A DNA stretch of 64,000 bases from Paenibacillus monticola (GTDB lineage: Bacteria > Bacillota > Bacilli > Paenibacillales > Paenibacillaceae): NCBI RefSeq assembly GCF_009664975.1, contig NZ_WJXB01000004.1:496001-560000 (forward strand), read 5' to 3'. The position numbers were made by a program, and so were the translations under genes. Below, one piece after another: positions 27,714-36,206 of the stretch; position 1 is the first letter of the stretch; each line of letters opens with the position of its first letter. The notes below the pieces were generated by a model. The model saw only the letters and a list, made by a program, of their open reading frames with translations. It was not told where the DNA came from and made no database searches.

Positions 27714-27769
27714 GAAGAACCACCAGATAAGTCTTGAGTATTATTCTTATAGGGTATAATGACAATAAG

Positions 27770-27815
27770 AGCGGCTGGGCCCGGGGTTACCCGTTTGCGG
27801 CCCAGCCGCTTTTTT
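27770..27815 (+). terminator. Terminator after secA
   Basis: AGCGGCTGGGCC/GGCCCAGCCGCT, 12 perfect pairs, then TTTTT. Confidence 0.9.
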
Positions 27816-27854
27816 GGACTTTATGCATTTTGGTGATCGTGCAGCGCAGCAGGC

Positions 27855-27960
27855 GGAATTGTTCTGGAGAAGCGTAGCGTTTGCCTTTATCCCCGGATTT
27901 CATTCATTGGATATTAATTCGAGAAATCCGGGGATAACAGCAATCGGAAGAATAATCCGC
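27855..27960 (+). repeat. Dispersed structured repeat family B, copy 1
   Basis: Shares CTGGAGAAGCGTAGCGTTTG-like start and AACAGCAATCGGAAG end with copies at 36.0 and 52.6 kb. Central stem: ATCCCCGGATTT (27889-27900) with AAATCCGGGGAT (27924-27935), 12 perfect pairs. It fills the gap between the secA terminator and prfB. Confidence 0.8.
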
Positions 27961-28050
27961 CAGCGAAGCGGCATTCGATCACAAAGGGCTTCCAAAGAGT
28001 CCAATAGCGCAAGACGCAACAACCTATTTTGAAAGGTGAAGTGAACTCCC

Positions 28051-29164
28051 ATGATAGATCCGAATGTAAAGCACGACCTGCGTGAAATAGGCAAGAAACT
28101 AACTAATCTTAGGGGGTCACTTTGACTTAGACCTGAAGCAGGAGATTATTGCCAACTTCGAGGAGAAGATGGCGGCTCCCGGTTTTTGGGATGATAGTGA
28201 CAAGGCACAAGGCGTAATCGCCGAGATGAATGCGGTAAAGCTATCAGTGGATCAATACGAGAAGCTGCAGCAGGAGTATGATGATGCCGAGATGATGACT
28301 GAGCTGGCGGATGATGAGGGTGACGAGGATCTGGCAGCCGAGACGGGAGCAACCATCCGTGAATTGATGAAGCGACTGGATGAATTCGAGCTGCAGCTGC
28401 TATTGAATCAGCCTTACGATAAGCTTAATGCGATTCTGGAGTTACATCCGGGTGCAGGGGGAACGGAGTCTCAGGACTGGGGTCAAATGCTGCTGCGTAT
28501 GTATACTCGCTGGGCAGAGAAGCATGGCTTTAAGGTTGAGGTTCTCGATTATCTTGCGGGTGACGAGGCTGGAATCAAGAGTGTAACTCTTCTTATAAAA
28601 GGCTTCAATGCTTATGGATACCTGAAGACGGAGAAAGGTGTGCATCGTTTAGTGCGTATTTCTCCTTTTGACGGCTCTGGACGACGCCATACCTCCTTTG
28701 TATCCTGCGATGTTGTGCCGGAAATTCTGGATGATGTAGAAGTGGAAATTCGTACGGAGGATTTGAAGATCGATACTTACCGCGCTACAGGCGCAGGCGG
28801 TCAGCATATTAATACAACGGACTCTGCGGTGCGGATTACCCATCTTCCATCAGGTATTGTAGTGACCTGCCAGAATGAACGCTCCCAGATCAAGAACAGG
28901 GAACAAGCCATGACGATGCTGCGCTCCAAGCTGTATGAACGTAAGCTGCAGGAGCAGCAGGCGCATTTGGATGAGATTCGGGGCGAACAATCGGATATTG
29001 CCTGGGGCAGTCAGATTCGTTCTTATGTGTTCCATCCGTATAGTATGGTCAAAGATCACCGGACCTCCGTGGAAACAGGGAATGTAGGAGCGGTAATGGA
29101 TGGCGATTTGGATGCATTTATCGATGGTTATTTGCGCAGCCAGATTAAGACAGAGGCAGAATAA
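28051..29164 (+). CDS. prfB: Peptide chain release factor 2 with programmed +1 frameshift
   Basis: Reads UAA and UGA stops. The gene is in two frames: 24 codons from the ATG at 28051 end at an in-frame TGA (28123-28125) in the context CTT-TGA-C. An internal Shine-Dalgarno AGGGGG (28111-28116) stands just upstream, the classic RF2 autoregulatory signal. After slipping +1, translation continues into [20 protein letters not shown] and the full RF2 body. The body carries the GGQ loop ([19 protein letters not shown]), with the expected SPF tripeptide in RISPFDGSG. The joined product is about 370 residues. This is normal regulation, not a broken gene. Confidence 0.96.
28111..28126 (+). promoter_or_regulatory. 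RF2 programmed frameshift site
   Basis: AGGGGG, three bases, CTT then TGAC. RF2 shortage makes the ribosome pause at TGA and slip to the +1 frame. Confidence 0.95.
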
Positions 29165-29176
29165 GGAGATCCATGC

Positions 29177-30061
29177 ATGCAAAAAATCAAATCGCGCAAC
29201 AAGCCCCCGTTTATTCCCCTAAATGGACCGTTGCGTCATACCACTGATATCGCATTAATTCTGATTGGTTCGCTAATCACTGCACTTGCTTTTAATCTGT
29301 TTTTTCTGCCGAATCGTATTGCTTCGGGGGGCGTATCCGGTCTGTCGGTGCTGGCTGAGGCTTGGTTTGGAGCAGAACCGGCCTTTACCCAATGGGCGCT
29401 GAATATTCCTTTGTTTGTGCTCGGGATATTGTTCCTTGGCAAACAATACGGAATTCGTTCTTTGCTGGGGAGTTTCGTCTTGCCGTTGTTTATCTTTTTG
29501 ACGAAGGACGGACCGATTCCAACGATGAATCCACTACTCGCTTCTATTTATGGCGGGATTGGCGTGGGATTGGGACTTGGATTAGTATTCCGCGGGCGTG
29601 GTTCGACAGGCGGGTTGACGATTTTGGCACAAATTATTCAAAAGATATCCGGCCTCAGCTTCTCCATGTCTGTTGTCCTGCTGGATGGTACGGTAATCAC
29701 TCTGGCTGCCTTTGTACTAGGCATGGAGCAGGCGTTGTATGCACTAATCGGACTGTTCGTCACGGGCAGGGTCATTAATGCCTTGGAGGTTGGCTTCAGC
29801 AGTACAAAGGTTGCGTATATTATCTCGGATCAGACGGAGGAAATATCACAGGCTATCTTGAATGATCTGGATCGTGGTTTAACGAAGCTGAACGCTCAAG
29901 GTGGCTATACGGGCGATGACCGTACGGTGCTGATGGTAGTAGTAGGCCAGAACGAGATTGCAAGGCTTAAAGCGATTGTCCGTTCAGTGGACCCGGGAGC
30001 ATTCGTTATTATTACTGAAGCACATGAAGTGCTGGGCGAAGGATTCAAAAGAGAAGCATAA
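29177..30061 (+). CDS. YitT/DUF2179 family membrane protein (YvjA-like)
   Basis: About six membrane helices in the first 200 residues (IALILIGSLITALAFNLFFL, WALNIPLFVLGILFLG, GIGVGLGLGLVFRGRGSTGG), then a soluble C-terminal DUF2179 domain (YIISDQTEEISQAILNDLDR, GLTKLNAQGGYTGDDRTVLM). Position after prfB equals yvjA of B. subtilis. Transport substrate is unknown. AAGGAG precedes the start; the stop codon is inside the left arm of its terminator. Confidence 0.88.
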   Translation: MQKIKSRNKPPFIPLNGPLRHTTDIALILIGSLITALAFNLFFLPNRIASGGVSGLSVLAEAWFGAEPAFTQWALNIPLFVLGILFLGKQYGIRSLLGSFVLPLFIFLTKDGPIPTMNPLLASIYGGIGVGLGLGLVFRGRGSTGGLTILAQIIQKISGLSFSMSVVLLDGTVITLAAFVLGMEQALYALIGLFVTGRVINALEVGFSSTKVAYIISDQTEEISQAILNDLDRGLTKLNAQGGYTGDDRTVLMVVVGQNEIARLKAIVRSVDPGAFVIITEAHEVLGEGFKREA

Positions 30062-30097
30062 ATTCTCCTTTAAGGAGGGGTTATGCTTCTCTTTTTT
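30051..30097 (+). terminator. Terminator overlapping the yvjA-like stop codon
   Basis: GAGAAGCATAA/TTATGCTTCTC then TTTTTT; the stop TAA is part of the left arm. Abuts repeat element A2. Confidence 0.85.
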
Positions 30098-30200
30098 AAA
30101 ATATAAGAATTCATATGTTTCACACGATAACTTATCCTTATATTTCTCGAAGAAACGGGTACCGTCCATATAAAGGACGGCAAAGCCGTTTCATCTTGTA
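30097..30200 (+). repeat. Dispersed repeat family A, copy 2
   Basis: AAAATATAAGAATTCATATG start, TATTTCTCGAAGAAACGGGT middle, and a double stem at 30152-30192: GAAACGG with CCGTTTC, enclosing CCGTCC with GGACGG around ATATAAA. Near-identical to 56559-56665. Confidence 0.85.
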
Positions 30201-30219
30201 GGAAAGTTAACTTAACGTG

Positions 30220-30248
30220 TTGTATTTATATTAATTCAGTCGTATAAT
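30220..30248 (+). promoter_or_regulatory. Promoter of the argC operon, with possible ArgR half-site
   Basis: TTGTAT, 17 bases, TATAAT. The spacer contains TTTATATTAATTCA, of which ATTCA fits an ARG-box half; the other half is poor, so repressor binding is only possible. Confidence 0.55.
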
Positions 30249-30356
30249 AATACATATTTGCAGGATGGTATACATGGGTTAATATCCGGGAATGAAGCTG
30301 CTTGGCAGCCTTTAGATAGATTCTAGTTTTTGGTAAATTAGAAGCAGAAAGCGGGG

Positions 30357-31412
30357 ATGACAGTGGAAGGCAAGCTGAGGGCGGCAATTGTGGGGTCAAC
30401 GGGGTATGGGGGCGTGGAGCTGATTCGGCTGCTGCAAAACCATCCTATGGTAGAGATTACTTCGGTAATTTCCTCGTCGAGTGCTGGTGCTCCTATTGAG
30501 GAAGGTTTTCCGCATTTGACTGGGGTTATTGAGCGCAATCTGGATGGCGTCGACCCGGCTGAGATCGCCGGTAGGGCGGATGTGGTCTTTACGGCAACGC
30601 CGTCAGGAGTGAGCGCCAAATTGGTGCCGCAGCTGCTCGAAGCTGGACTCAAGGTAGTGGATCTGTCCGGCGATTTCCGGCTGAAGGATGGTGCTGAATA
30701 TGAGCATTGGTATAAGCATCCGGCTCCAGCAGATGTCTATCTGCAACAGGCTGTATACGGACTGTGTGAAGTATTTGGCGAACGAGTGGCAGGTGTGGAT
30801 TTCGTGTCCAATCCCGGCTGTTATTCAACAGCTGCGCTGCTGGGATTAATTCCGGCTCTTCAGGCAGGCTGGATTAAGCATGACAGTATCATTATTGATG
30901 CTAAATCCGGAGTGTCCGGAGCAGGTCGGGGAACGAGCCTGACGGTCCATTTTGCGGAGATCAATGAGAACTTCAAAGCTTATAAAATGAACAAACACCA
31001 GCACATCCCGGAAATCGAACAGACGCTTACTGAGATCGCAGGGGAAAAAGTTACGGTAACGTTCACCACCCATCTCGTGCCGATGAACCGTGGAATTATG
31101 AATACGATGTATGCAGGGATGAATAGCCATTATACCGAGCAGGATTTTGTGGAATTATATCGTGAATATTATGCAGGGCGACCGTATGTGCGTGTTCGGG
31201 ATGTTGGTGTGGTTCCGGCAACGAAGGAAGTTAGCGGCTCTAATTATTGTGATATTGGTTTTGCAACAGATGCCCGTACAGGACGGGTTACGATTGTGTC
31301 CGTCATTGATAACCTCGTGAAGGGTGCAGCAGGGCAAGCGATACAGAACCTGAATTTGATGATGGGATGGGAGGAAACCCTTGGACTTGGCTACACACCT
31401 GTGTATCCATAA
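30357..31412 (+). CDS. argC: N-acetyl-gamma-glutamyl-phosphate reductase
   Basis: Third step of arginine synthesis: NADPH reduction of N-acetylglutamyl phosphate. AIVGSTGYGGVELIRLL is the nucleotide-binding start; the catalytic Cys lies in FVSNPGCYSTAALLGLIPAL. 351 residues, usual length. First gene of a tight argC-J-B-D-F run on one strand. The Shine-Dalgarno region is GCGGGG directly before the ATG; a GTG six bases on is an alternative start. Confidence 0.96.
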   Translation: MTVEGKLRAAIVGSTGYGGVELIRLLQNHPMVEITSVISSSSAGAPIEEGFPHLTGVIERNLDGVDPAEIAGRADVVFTATPSGVSAKLVPQLLEAGLKVVDLSGDFRLKDGAEYEHWYKHPAPADVYLQQAVYGLCEVFGERVAGVDFVSNPGCYSTAALLGLIPALQAGWIKHDSIIIDAKSGVSGAGRGTSLTVHFAEINENFKAYKMNKHQHIPEIEQTLTEIAGEKVTVTFTTHLVPMNRGIMNTMYAGMNSHYTEQDFVELYREYYAGRPYVRVRDVGVVPATKEVSGSNYCDIGFATDARTGRVTIVSVIDNLVKGAAGQAIQNLNLMMGWEETLGLGYTPVYP

Positions 31413-31433
31413 GGTTCAGTGGTAACGATAATT

Positions 31434-32666
31434 ATGAGCAATATTGATCTATATACCGTCGTCGAAGGCGGAAGTATTACAACACCCAAAGGGTTTACGT
31501 CCGGAGGTCTGCACTGTGGCTTGAAAAAAACAGAGCGTAACGATCTCGGCGTTATCGTGTGCGAGGTTCCGGCAACGGCAGCGGCAGTGTATACGACGAA
31601 CATATTTCAGGCGGCTCCACTGAAGGTGACGCGGGAAAGCCTGGTTAACGGCACATTGCGTGCAATTATTGTGAACAGCGGGAATGCGAATGCCTGCACA
31701 GGTGAACAGGGTGAACAGGATGCATACGAGATGCGCGCAGAAGCTGCCCGTTATTTGGGCGTAGCTGAGAGTGACGTTGCTGTAGCATCGACGGGCGTCA
31801 TCGGTGAGCTGTTGAAGATGGATCGTGTTCGCAGCGGCATTGCCGGATTGCCGGAGAAATTGAACGGAGGCGCCAGCGGAGCGGATGATTTCTGCCAGGC
31901 AATTCTGACCACAGATCTGATCAAAAAAGAATGTTGCGTGAAGGTACTTGTTGGCGGTGAGGAAGTTACGATTGCCGGGGCCGCAAAGGGCTCGGGAATG
32001 ATTCATCCCAATATGGCGACCATGCTGGGCTTTATGACCACAGATGCGGTCATTGCAGCGGAAGATCTGCACAGCCTGCTGCGGGCCGCTACGAATGTTA
32101 CTTTTAATATGATCACAGTAGATGGGGATACAAGCACCAATGATATGCTGGTCACGATGGCTAGTGGGCTCGCCGGCAATGAGACACTGACTCGGTTTCA
32201 TCCGGATTGGGCTGCTTTTGCTGCTGCGTTCACCCATGTCTGCCAGAGTCTCGCTAAAGCGATCGCCCGTGATGGAGAAGGTGCGACTCATCTAATTGAA
32301 GTTCAAGTGAATGGTGCGGTAGACGACGATGCGGCGGCAGCTATTGCCAAGACGGTTGTCGGGTCCAGCCTGGTGAAGTCAGCCATATTTGGCGCGGATG
32401 CGAACTGGGGGCGGATCATTGCTGCGGTTGGACGCGCGGGAGTTCCGGTATCTCCGGACCGGGTAGATATTTCACTCGGCGACATTGAGGTGCTGCTGCA
32501 GTCGCGGCCGGTTGCTTTTGATGAAGAGAAGGCCTTGGTCTATTTACAAAAAAGCGAGACGGTGCTCATTACAGTAGATTTGCATGATGGAAGCGGAACG
32601 GCAACAGCCTGGGGCTGTGACCTCACCTATGATTATGTGCGTATCAACGCTGCTTACCGTACCTGA
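31434..32666 (+). CDS. argJ: Glutamate N-acetyltransferase / N-acetylglutamate synthase
   Basis: ArgJ recycles the acetyl group from N-acetylornithine to glutamate and, if bifunctional, also makes N-acetylglutamate. The autocleavage site is in KGSGMIHPNMATMLGF, where the Thr becomes the nucleophile of the beta chain. Other signatures: TVDGDTSTNDMLVTMASG and GADANWGRIIAAVGRAG. About 410 residues. The ATG at 31434 lacks a clear ribosome binding site; a GTG at 31419 is possible. No argA or argE is seen nearby, consistent with the ArgJ cyclic route. Confidence 0.95.
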   Translation: MSNIDLYTVVEGGSITTPKGFTSGGLHCGLKKTERNDLGVIVCEVPATAAAVYTTNIFQAAPLKVTRESLVNGTLRAIIVNSGNANACTGEQGEQDAYEMRAEAARYLGVAESDVAVASTGVIGELLKMDRVRSGIAGLPEKLNGGASGADDFCQAILTTDLIKKECCVKVLVGGEEVTIAGAAKGSGMIHPNMATMLGFMTTDAVIAAEDLHSLLRAATNVTFNMITVDGDTSTNDMLVTMASGLAGNETLTRFHPDWAAFAAAFTHVCQSLAKAIARDGEGATHLIEVQVNGAVDDDAAAAIAKTVVGSSLVKSAIFGADANWGRIIAAVGRAGVPVSPDRVDISLGDIEVLLQSRPVAFDEEKALVYLQKSETVLITVDLHDGSGTATAWGCDLTYDYVRINAAYRT

Positions 32667-32708
32667 GGTGTGGTTTTCGTAAGGCCAAAGGGGAAGGATA
32701 CCAATACT

Positions 32709-33539
32709 ATGACGCAAAATTCAACTAATGAACTTATAGAAAAGAATGACACGAAGAGCTTGTTCGTGATGAAATGCGGCGGCAGTACGCTGGCGGCATT
32801 GCCCGATTCATTCTTCGATGATCTGCGGGAATTGCAGCAAGTGGGCGTTCAGCCAGTCATTGTGCACGGTGGCGGTCCGGCAATTTCGGAGAATCTCGCC
32901 AAGCTGGGTATTGAGAGCAGTTTCGTCGATGGTTTGCGGGTGACGACGGAGGCTATTCTGGATGTAGTAGAGATGACGCTCGCCGGAAGCATCAATAAAG
33001 TGATTGTACGGCGGATTCAAGGACGCGGAGGCAAGGCTCTGGGACTTTCGGGTGTCGATGGCAACCTTATTGTGGCTCGTCCAGTAGCTAATAGTGCTGA
33101 GATAGGATTCGTTGGAGAGGTGACTGGGGTGAATACCGAGATTGTGACGGGTATCCTTGCCATGGGTTACATTCCTGTAATTGCACCTATTGGTGTAGAT
33201 GCAGTAGGCCAACGCTATAATATTAATGCAGATACAGCAGCAGGGGCCGTAGCTTCATTTGTCCAGTCCTCTAAAATGATCGTAGTTACAGATGTTCCAG
33301 GTATTATGCGTTCGGTAGAAGGCCGGAAGGAAGTGCTTCCGCGAGTGACGATACAGCAAATAGAAGATTTAATTGAAAGCGGCGAAATCTACGGCGGAAT
33401 GATTCCCAAGGTGCGCGCGGCGATGGATTGTATCCAAGGGAACGTCTCAGAGGTCGTCATTGTAGACGGCAAAGAGCCGCGGGTGCTTAGTCGGGTGCTG
33501 CAGGGTGAAGAGCTGGGCACGCGGATCGTGCGACGATAA
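32709..33539 (+). CDS. argB: N-acetylglutamate kinase
   Basis: Second step of arginine synthesis. Amino-acid kinase fold: MKCGGSTL (ATP site), VIVHGGGPAISENL, ISGMIPKVRAA-like YGGMIPKVRAAMDCIQG, and NINADTAAGAVA. 276 residues from the ATG at 32709, chosen because AAAGGGGAAGG stands upstream; a GTG reading at 32670 would begin within that leader. Confidence 0.95.
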   Translation: MTQNSTNELIEKNDTKSLFVMKCGGSTLAALPDSFFDDLRELQQVGVQPVIVHGGGPAISENLAKLGIESSFVDGLRVTTEAILDVVEMTLAGSINKVIVRRIQGRGGKALGLSGVDGNLIVARPVANSAEIGFVGEVTGVNTEIVTGILAMGYIPVIAPIGVDAVGQRYNINADTAAGAVASFVQSSKMIVVTDVPGIMRSVEGRKEVLPRVTIQQIEDLIESGEIYGGMIPKVRAAMDCIQGNVSEVVIVDGKEPRVLSRVLQGEELGTRIVRR

Positions 33540-33640
33540 AAGGCCAATTTCTGATTGGGGAAGTATCAAGTTCAGTTTGGGTAGTACAAATTATAAGCGC
33601 TGCCGGGAACCCGGAACAGCCGTTGGGAGAGTGACTTAGA

Positions 33641-34927
33641 ATGAGTAAGCTTACGCAAGCAGAGCAGGATTCCTTGATAGAAGCACAGCAGACTCACACC
33701 GCAGAAGCGGGTAATCCGAATACAGCTAAGAAGAAGCTGAGTTCGATATTCCCCTCTTACGCCAGATATGATCTTAGTTTGGTCAAAGGCAAGGGCAGCT
33801 GGGTATGGGATGATAAGGGCAACAAGTATCTCGACTTCACCTGCGGATTGGCAGTAACCAGTCTAGGTCACGCTCCGGAAAAAGTGGGTGCGAAGCTGAA
33901 GGAGCAGATCGATACGTTGTGGCATGTGTCGAACCTATTTCACATCCCAGGACAGGATAAGGTTGCAGAGCTACTCACCGATAATAGCTGTGCAGACCAA
34001 GTATTCTTCTGCAACAGTGGAGCAGAGGCGAATGAGGCAGCGATTAAGCTGGCGCGCCGTTACCATCAGAAAGTGAAGGGCGCTGACCGTTACGAGGTTA
34101 TTACGTTCGAACAATCCTTTCATGGCCGGACACTGGCCACTTTGACGGCGACTGGACAGGCCAAAGTTAAGGAAGGTTTTTTGCCGCTTCCAGCAGGCTT
34201 CAAGACTGTGCCACTGTATGATCTTCCGGCACTGGAAGCAGCCATTGGAGAGCATACAGCAGCAATTATGATCGAGATGATCTTGGCTGAAGGCGGCGTG
34301 CTTGTGGTGGAGCCGGAGTTCCTGCATGCTGTAGCCCAGCTGTGTAAGGACAAAGGACTACTGCTGATCATAGACGAGGTGCAGACAGGCATGGGCCGTA
34401 CAGGCAAGCTGTTCGCACATCAGCATTACGATCTGGAGCCGGATATCTTCACACTGGCCAAAGGGGTGGCTAGCGGCTTCCCGGCCGGTGTGATGCTGGG
34501 TAAGGGTTATCTGCGCGAGGCGTTCTCACCGGGCAGTCATGCGACCACCTTCGGCGGAACACCGCTGGCGGCAGCGGTGATGGCAGCGACAATCGAGACG
34601 ATGCTTGAGGATGAGCTGCCACAGCGCGCAGCTGAAATGGGCGAATACCTGACCGGACTGCTGAAAGAGAAGCTGGCAGATTGTTCTTTTGTTATAGATA
34701 TTCGTGGCAAAGGCTTGCTGATCGGGATTGAATGCCAGACACCGGTAAGCGATATTGTGCTGGCAGGACAAAAACGGGGTCTACTGTTCGTAAACGCAGG
34801 ACCCAATGTTCTTCGTCTACTTCCTAATCTATATGTAAGCACAGAGGAGATCGACCAAGCGGTGGACATCCTTTCGGAACTCATTCATACTTATGCTAAA
34901 CAAGTAAACGGGGAGGCAAGTTCATGA
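33641..34927 (+). CDS. argD: Acetylornithine aminotransferase
   Basis: PLP class-III aminotransferase converting N-acetylglutamate semialdehyde to N-acetylornithine. FCNSGAEANEAAIKLARRY, IIDEVQTGMGRTGKLFA (Asp contacting the PLP ring) and TLAKGVASGFPAGVML (PLP Lys). The N-terminal 35 residues (TQAEQDSLIEAQQTHTAEA) are longer than in most ArgD. A 101-base gap separates it from argB. Its stop overlaps argF. Confidence 0.94.
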   Translation: MSKLTQAEQDSLIEAQQTHTAEAGNPNTAKKKLSSIFPSYARYDLSLVKGKGSWVWDDKGNKYLDFTCGLAVTSLGHAPEKVGAKLKEQIDTLWHVSNLFHIPGQDKVAELLTDNSCADQVFFCNSGAEANEAAIKLARRYHQKVKGADRYEVITFEQSFHGRTLATLTATGQAKVKEGFLPLPAGFKTVPLYDLPALEAAIGEHTAAIMIEMILAEGGVLVVEPEFLHAVAQLCKDKGLLLIIDEVQTGMGRTGKLFAHQHYDLEPDIFTLAKGVASGFPAGVMLGKGYLREAFSPGSHATTFGGTPLAAAVMAATIETMLEDELPQRAAEMGEYLTGLLKEKLADCSFVIDIRGKGLLIGIECQTPVSDIVLAGQKRGLLFVNAGPNVLRLLPNLYVSTEEIDQAVDILSELIHTYAKQVNGEASS

Positions 34928-35892
34928 GCCAGGGCGTACAGAGCGATCCGCAAAAGATTGCTGAGCAGCTGAAAGGCCGCGACTTACTGGAGCTGAACGA
35001 CTACAGTACGGAAGAAATCAACTATTTGATTGAGCTTGCGATCGAACTGAAGCGTAAGCAGAAGAACGGTGAGGAATACCAGCCATTGAAGGGTAAGACG
35101 ATTGGACTTATTTTTGAGAAATCCTCTACCCGTACACGCGTTTCGTTCGAGGTCGGAATGTATCAACTCGGCGGACATGCGTTGTTCTTAAGCAGCAATG
35201 ACATTCAACTTGGACGCGGGGAGACGATTGGTGATACAGCACAGGTAATGTCCCGATATCTCGATGGCATCATGATCCGCACCTTCGGCCATGACAAAGT
35301 TGAGGATCTTGCGCGGTTCGCTTCTGTTCCTGTAATCAATGGTCTTAGCGACCAGGCACATCCGTGCCAGGTACTGGCGGACTACCAGACTGTGTATGAG
35401 CATAAGGGACGGCTTAAGGGCCTGAAGCTTGCCTATATCGGTGACGGCAACAATATGGCCCATTCCCTCTTAATTGGCGGTGCCAAGTTGGGTGTGCATG
35501 TATCGATTGCTGGACCGGAAGGTTATGAGCCGGATGCTGCTGTTGTAGCGGAGGCCCGTGAGATCGCTAAAGAGACTGGAGCACAAATCGTTATCACCCG
35601 CAGTCCGCAGGAAGCGGTGCTGGATGCCGACATCATCTACACGGATGTATGGGCGAGCATGGGTTTTGAAGCAGAGCAGCTGGCGCGCGAAGCGGCGTTC
35701 AAAGATTATCAGGTTAACGAGGAGCTTGTACAGGGCGCGAAGAGCGATTACCTGTTCCTGCATTGCCTGCCGGCCCACCGTGAGGAAGAAGTCAGCACAG
35801 GCATCATTGACGGTCCGCACTCGGTTATTTTTGACCAGGCCGAGAACCGCCTACACGCACAGAAAGCACTGATGGCCGCATTGATGGGTTAA
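34924..35892 (+). CDS. argF: Ornithine carbamoyltransferase
   Basis: Makes citrulline from ornithine and carbamoyl phosphate. The carbamoyl-phosphate motif SSTRTR, HPCQVLADYQT and the ornithine-side HCLPAHR are present. 322 residues. The ATG overlaps the argD stop by 4 bases. carAB, the carbamoyl-phosphate source, is not in this window. Confidence 0.97.
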   Translation: MSQGVQSDPQKIAEQLKGRDLLELNDYSTEEINYLIELAIELKRKQKNGEEYQPLKGKTIGLIFEKSSTRTRVSFEVGMYQLGGHALFLSSNDIQLGRGETIGDTAQVMSRYLDGIMIRTFGHDKVEDLARFASVPVINGLSDQAHPCQVLADYQTVYEHKGRLKGLKLAYIGDGNNMAHSLLIGGAKLGVHVSIAGPEGYEPDAAVVAEAREIAKETGAQIVITRSPQEAVLDADIIYTDVWASMGFEAEQLAREAAFKDYQVNEELVQGAKSDYLFLHCLPAHREEEVSTGIIDGPHSVIFDQAENRLHAQKALMAALMG

Positions 35893-36010
35893 GACTCAGG
35901 GCTAAAAGGAAATTAGGATTGATCTTGTATGGCTCTTAAATTATATAAAATACTATATAAGATGAACTTGATCTGGAGCGTTAGAATTCTGGTGAAGTAA
36001 CGAAGTGAAG

Positions 36011-36116
36011 GTTTGGAACTGGAGGAGCGTAGCGTTCGCCTTTGTCTCCGGATGTTATCCGCTAACAGCGATATAATTAAAAACATCTGGAGACAACAGC
36101 GGCCGGAAGTCCAAAC
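36011..36116 (+). repeat. Dispersed structured repeat family B, copy 2
   Basis: Outer stem GTTTGGA (36011-36017)/TCCAAAC (36110-36116); central stem GTCTCCGGATGTT (36044-36056) with AACATCTGGAGAC (36082-36094), 13 pairs with one G-U. A small inner CGCT-AAC-AGCG hairpin sits in the loop. Lies in the 314-base gap between argF and argG; the AT-rich part before it (35916-35965) may hold an argG promoter, not clearly defined. Confidence 0.82.
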
Positions 36117-36206
36117 AATTCACGCAGTTACGTCATATCACCAGATTTCTATAAGCATAAATCTTTTCATCTTACACTCCCCCACACGAAAGGAAGTTGC
36201 AGATTC

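Noticed and set aside
28169..29164. Truncated prfB starting at the internal ATG
   Set aside because: The upstream 24 codons, in-frame TGA and internal Shine-Dalgarno show the programmed frameshift.
29984..30173. Small reading frames on both strands over repeat A2, also at 24.1 and 56.5 kb
   Set aside because: They share peptide-like strings only because the DNA repeat is shared; starts and frames differ and no ribosome binding sites fit.
30221..30238. Full ARG box in the argC promoter
   Set aside because: Only one half (ATTCA) fits; the opposite half does not at the required spacing, so it is kept as possible only.
31449..32291. Minus-strand reading frame of 280 codons inside argJ
   Set aside because: Shadow of argJ codon bias; no independent support.
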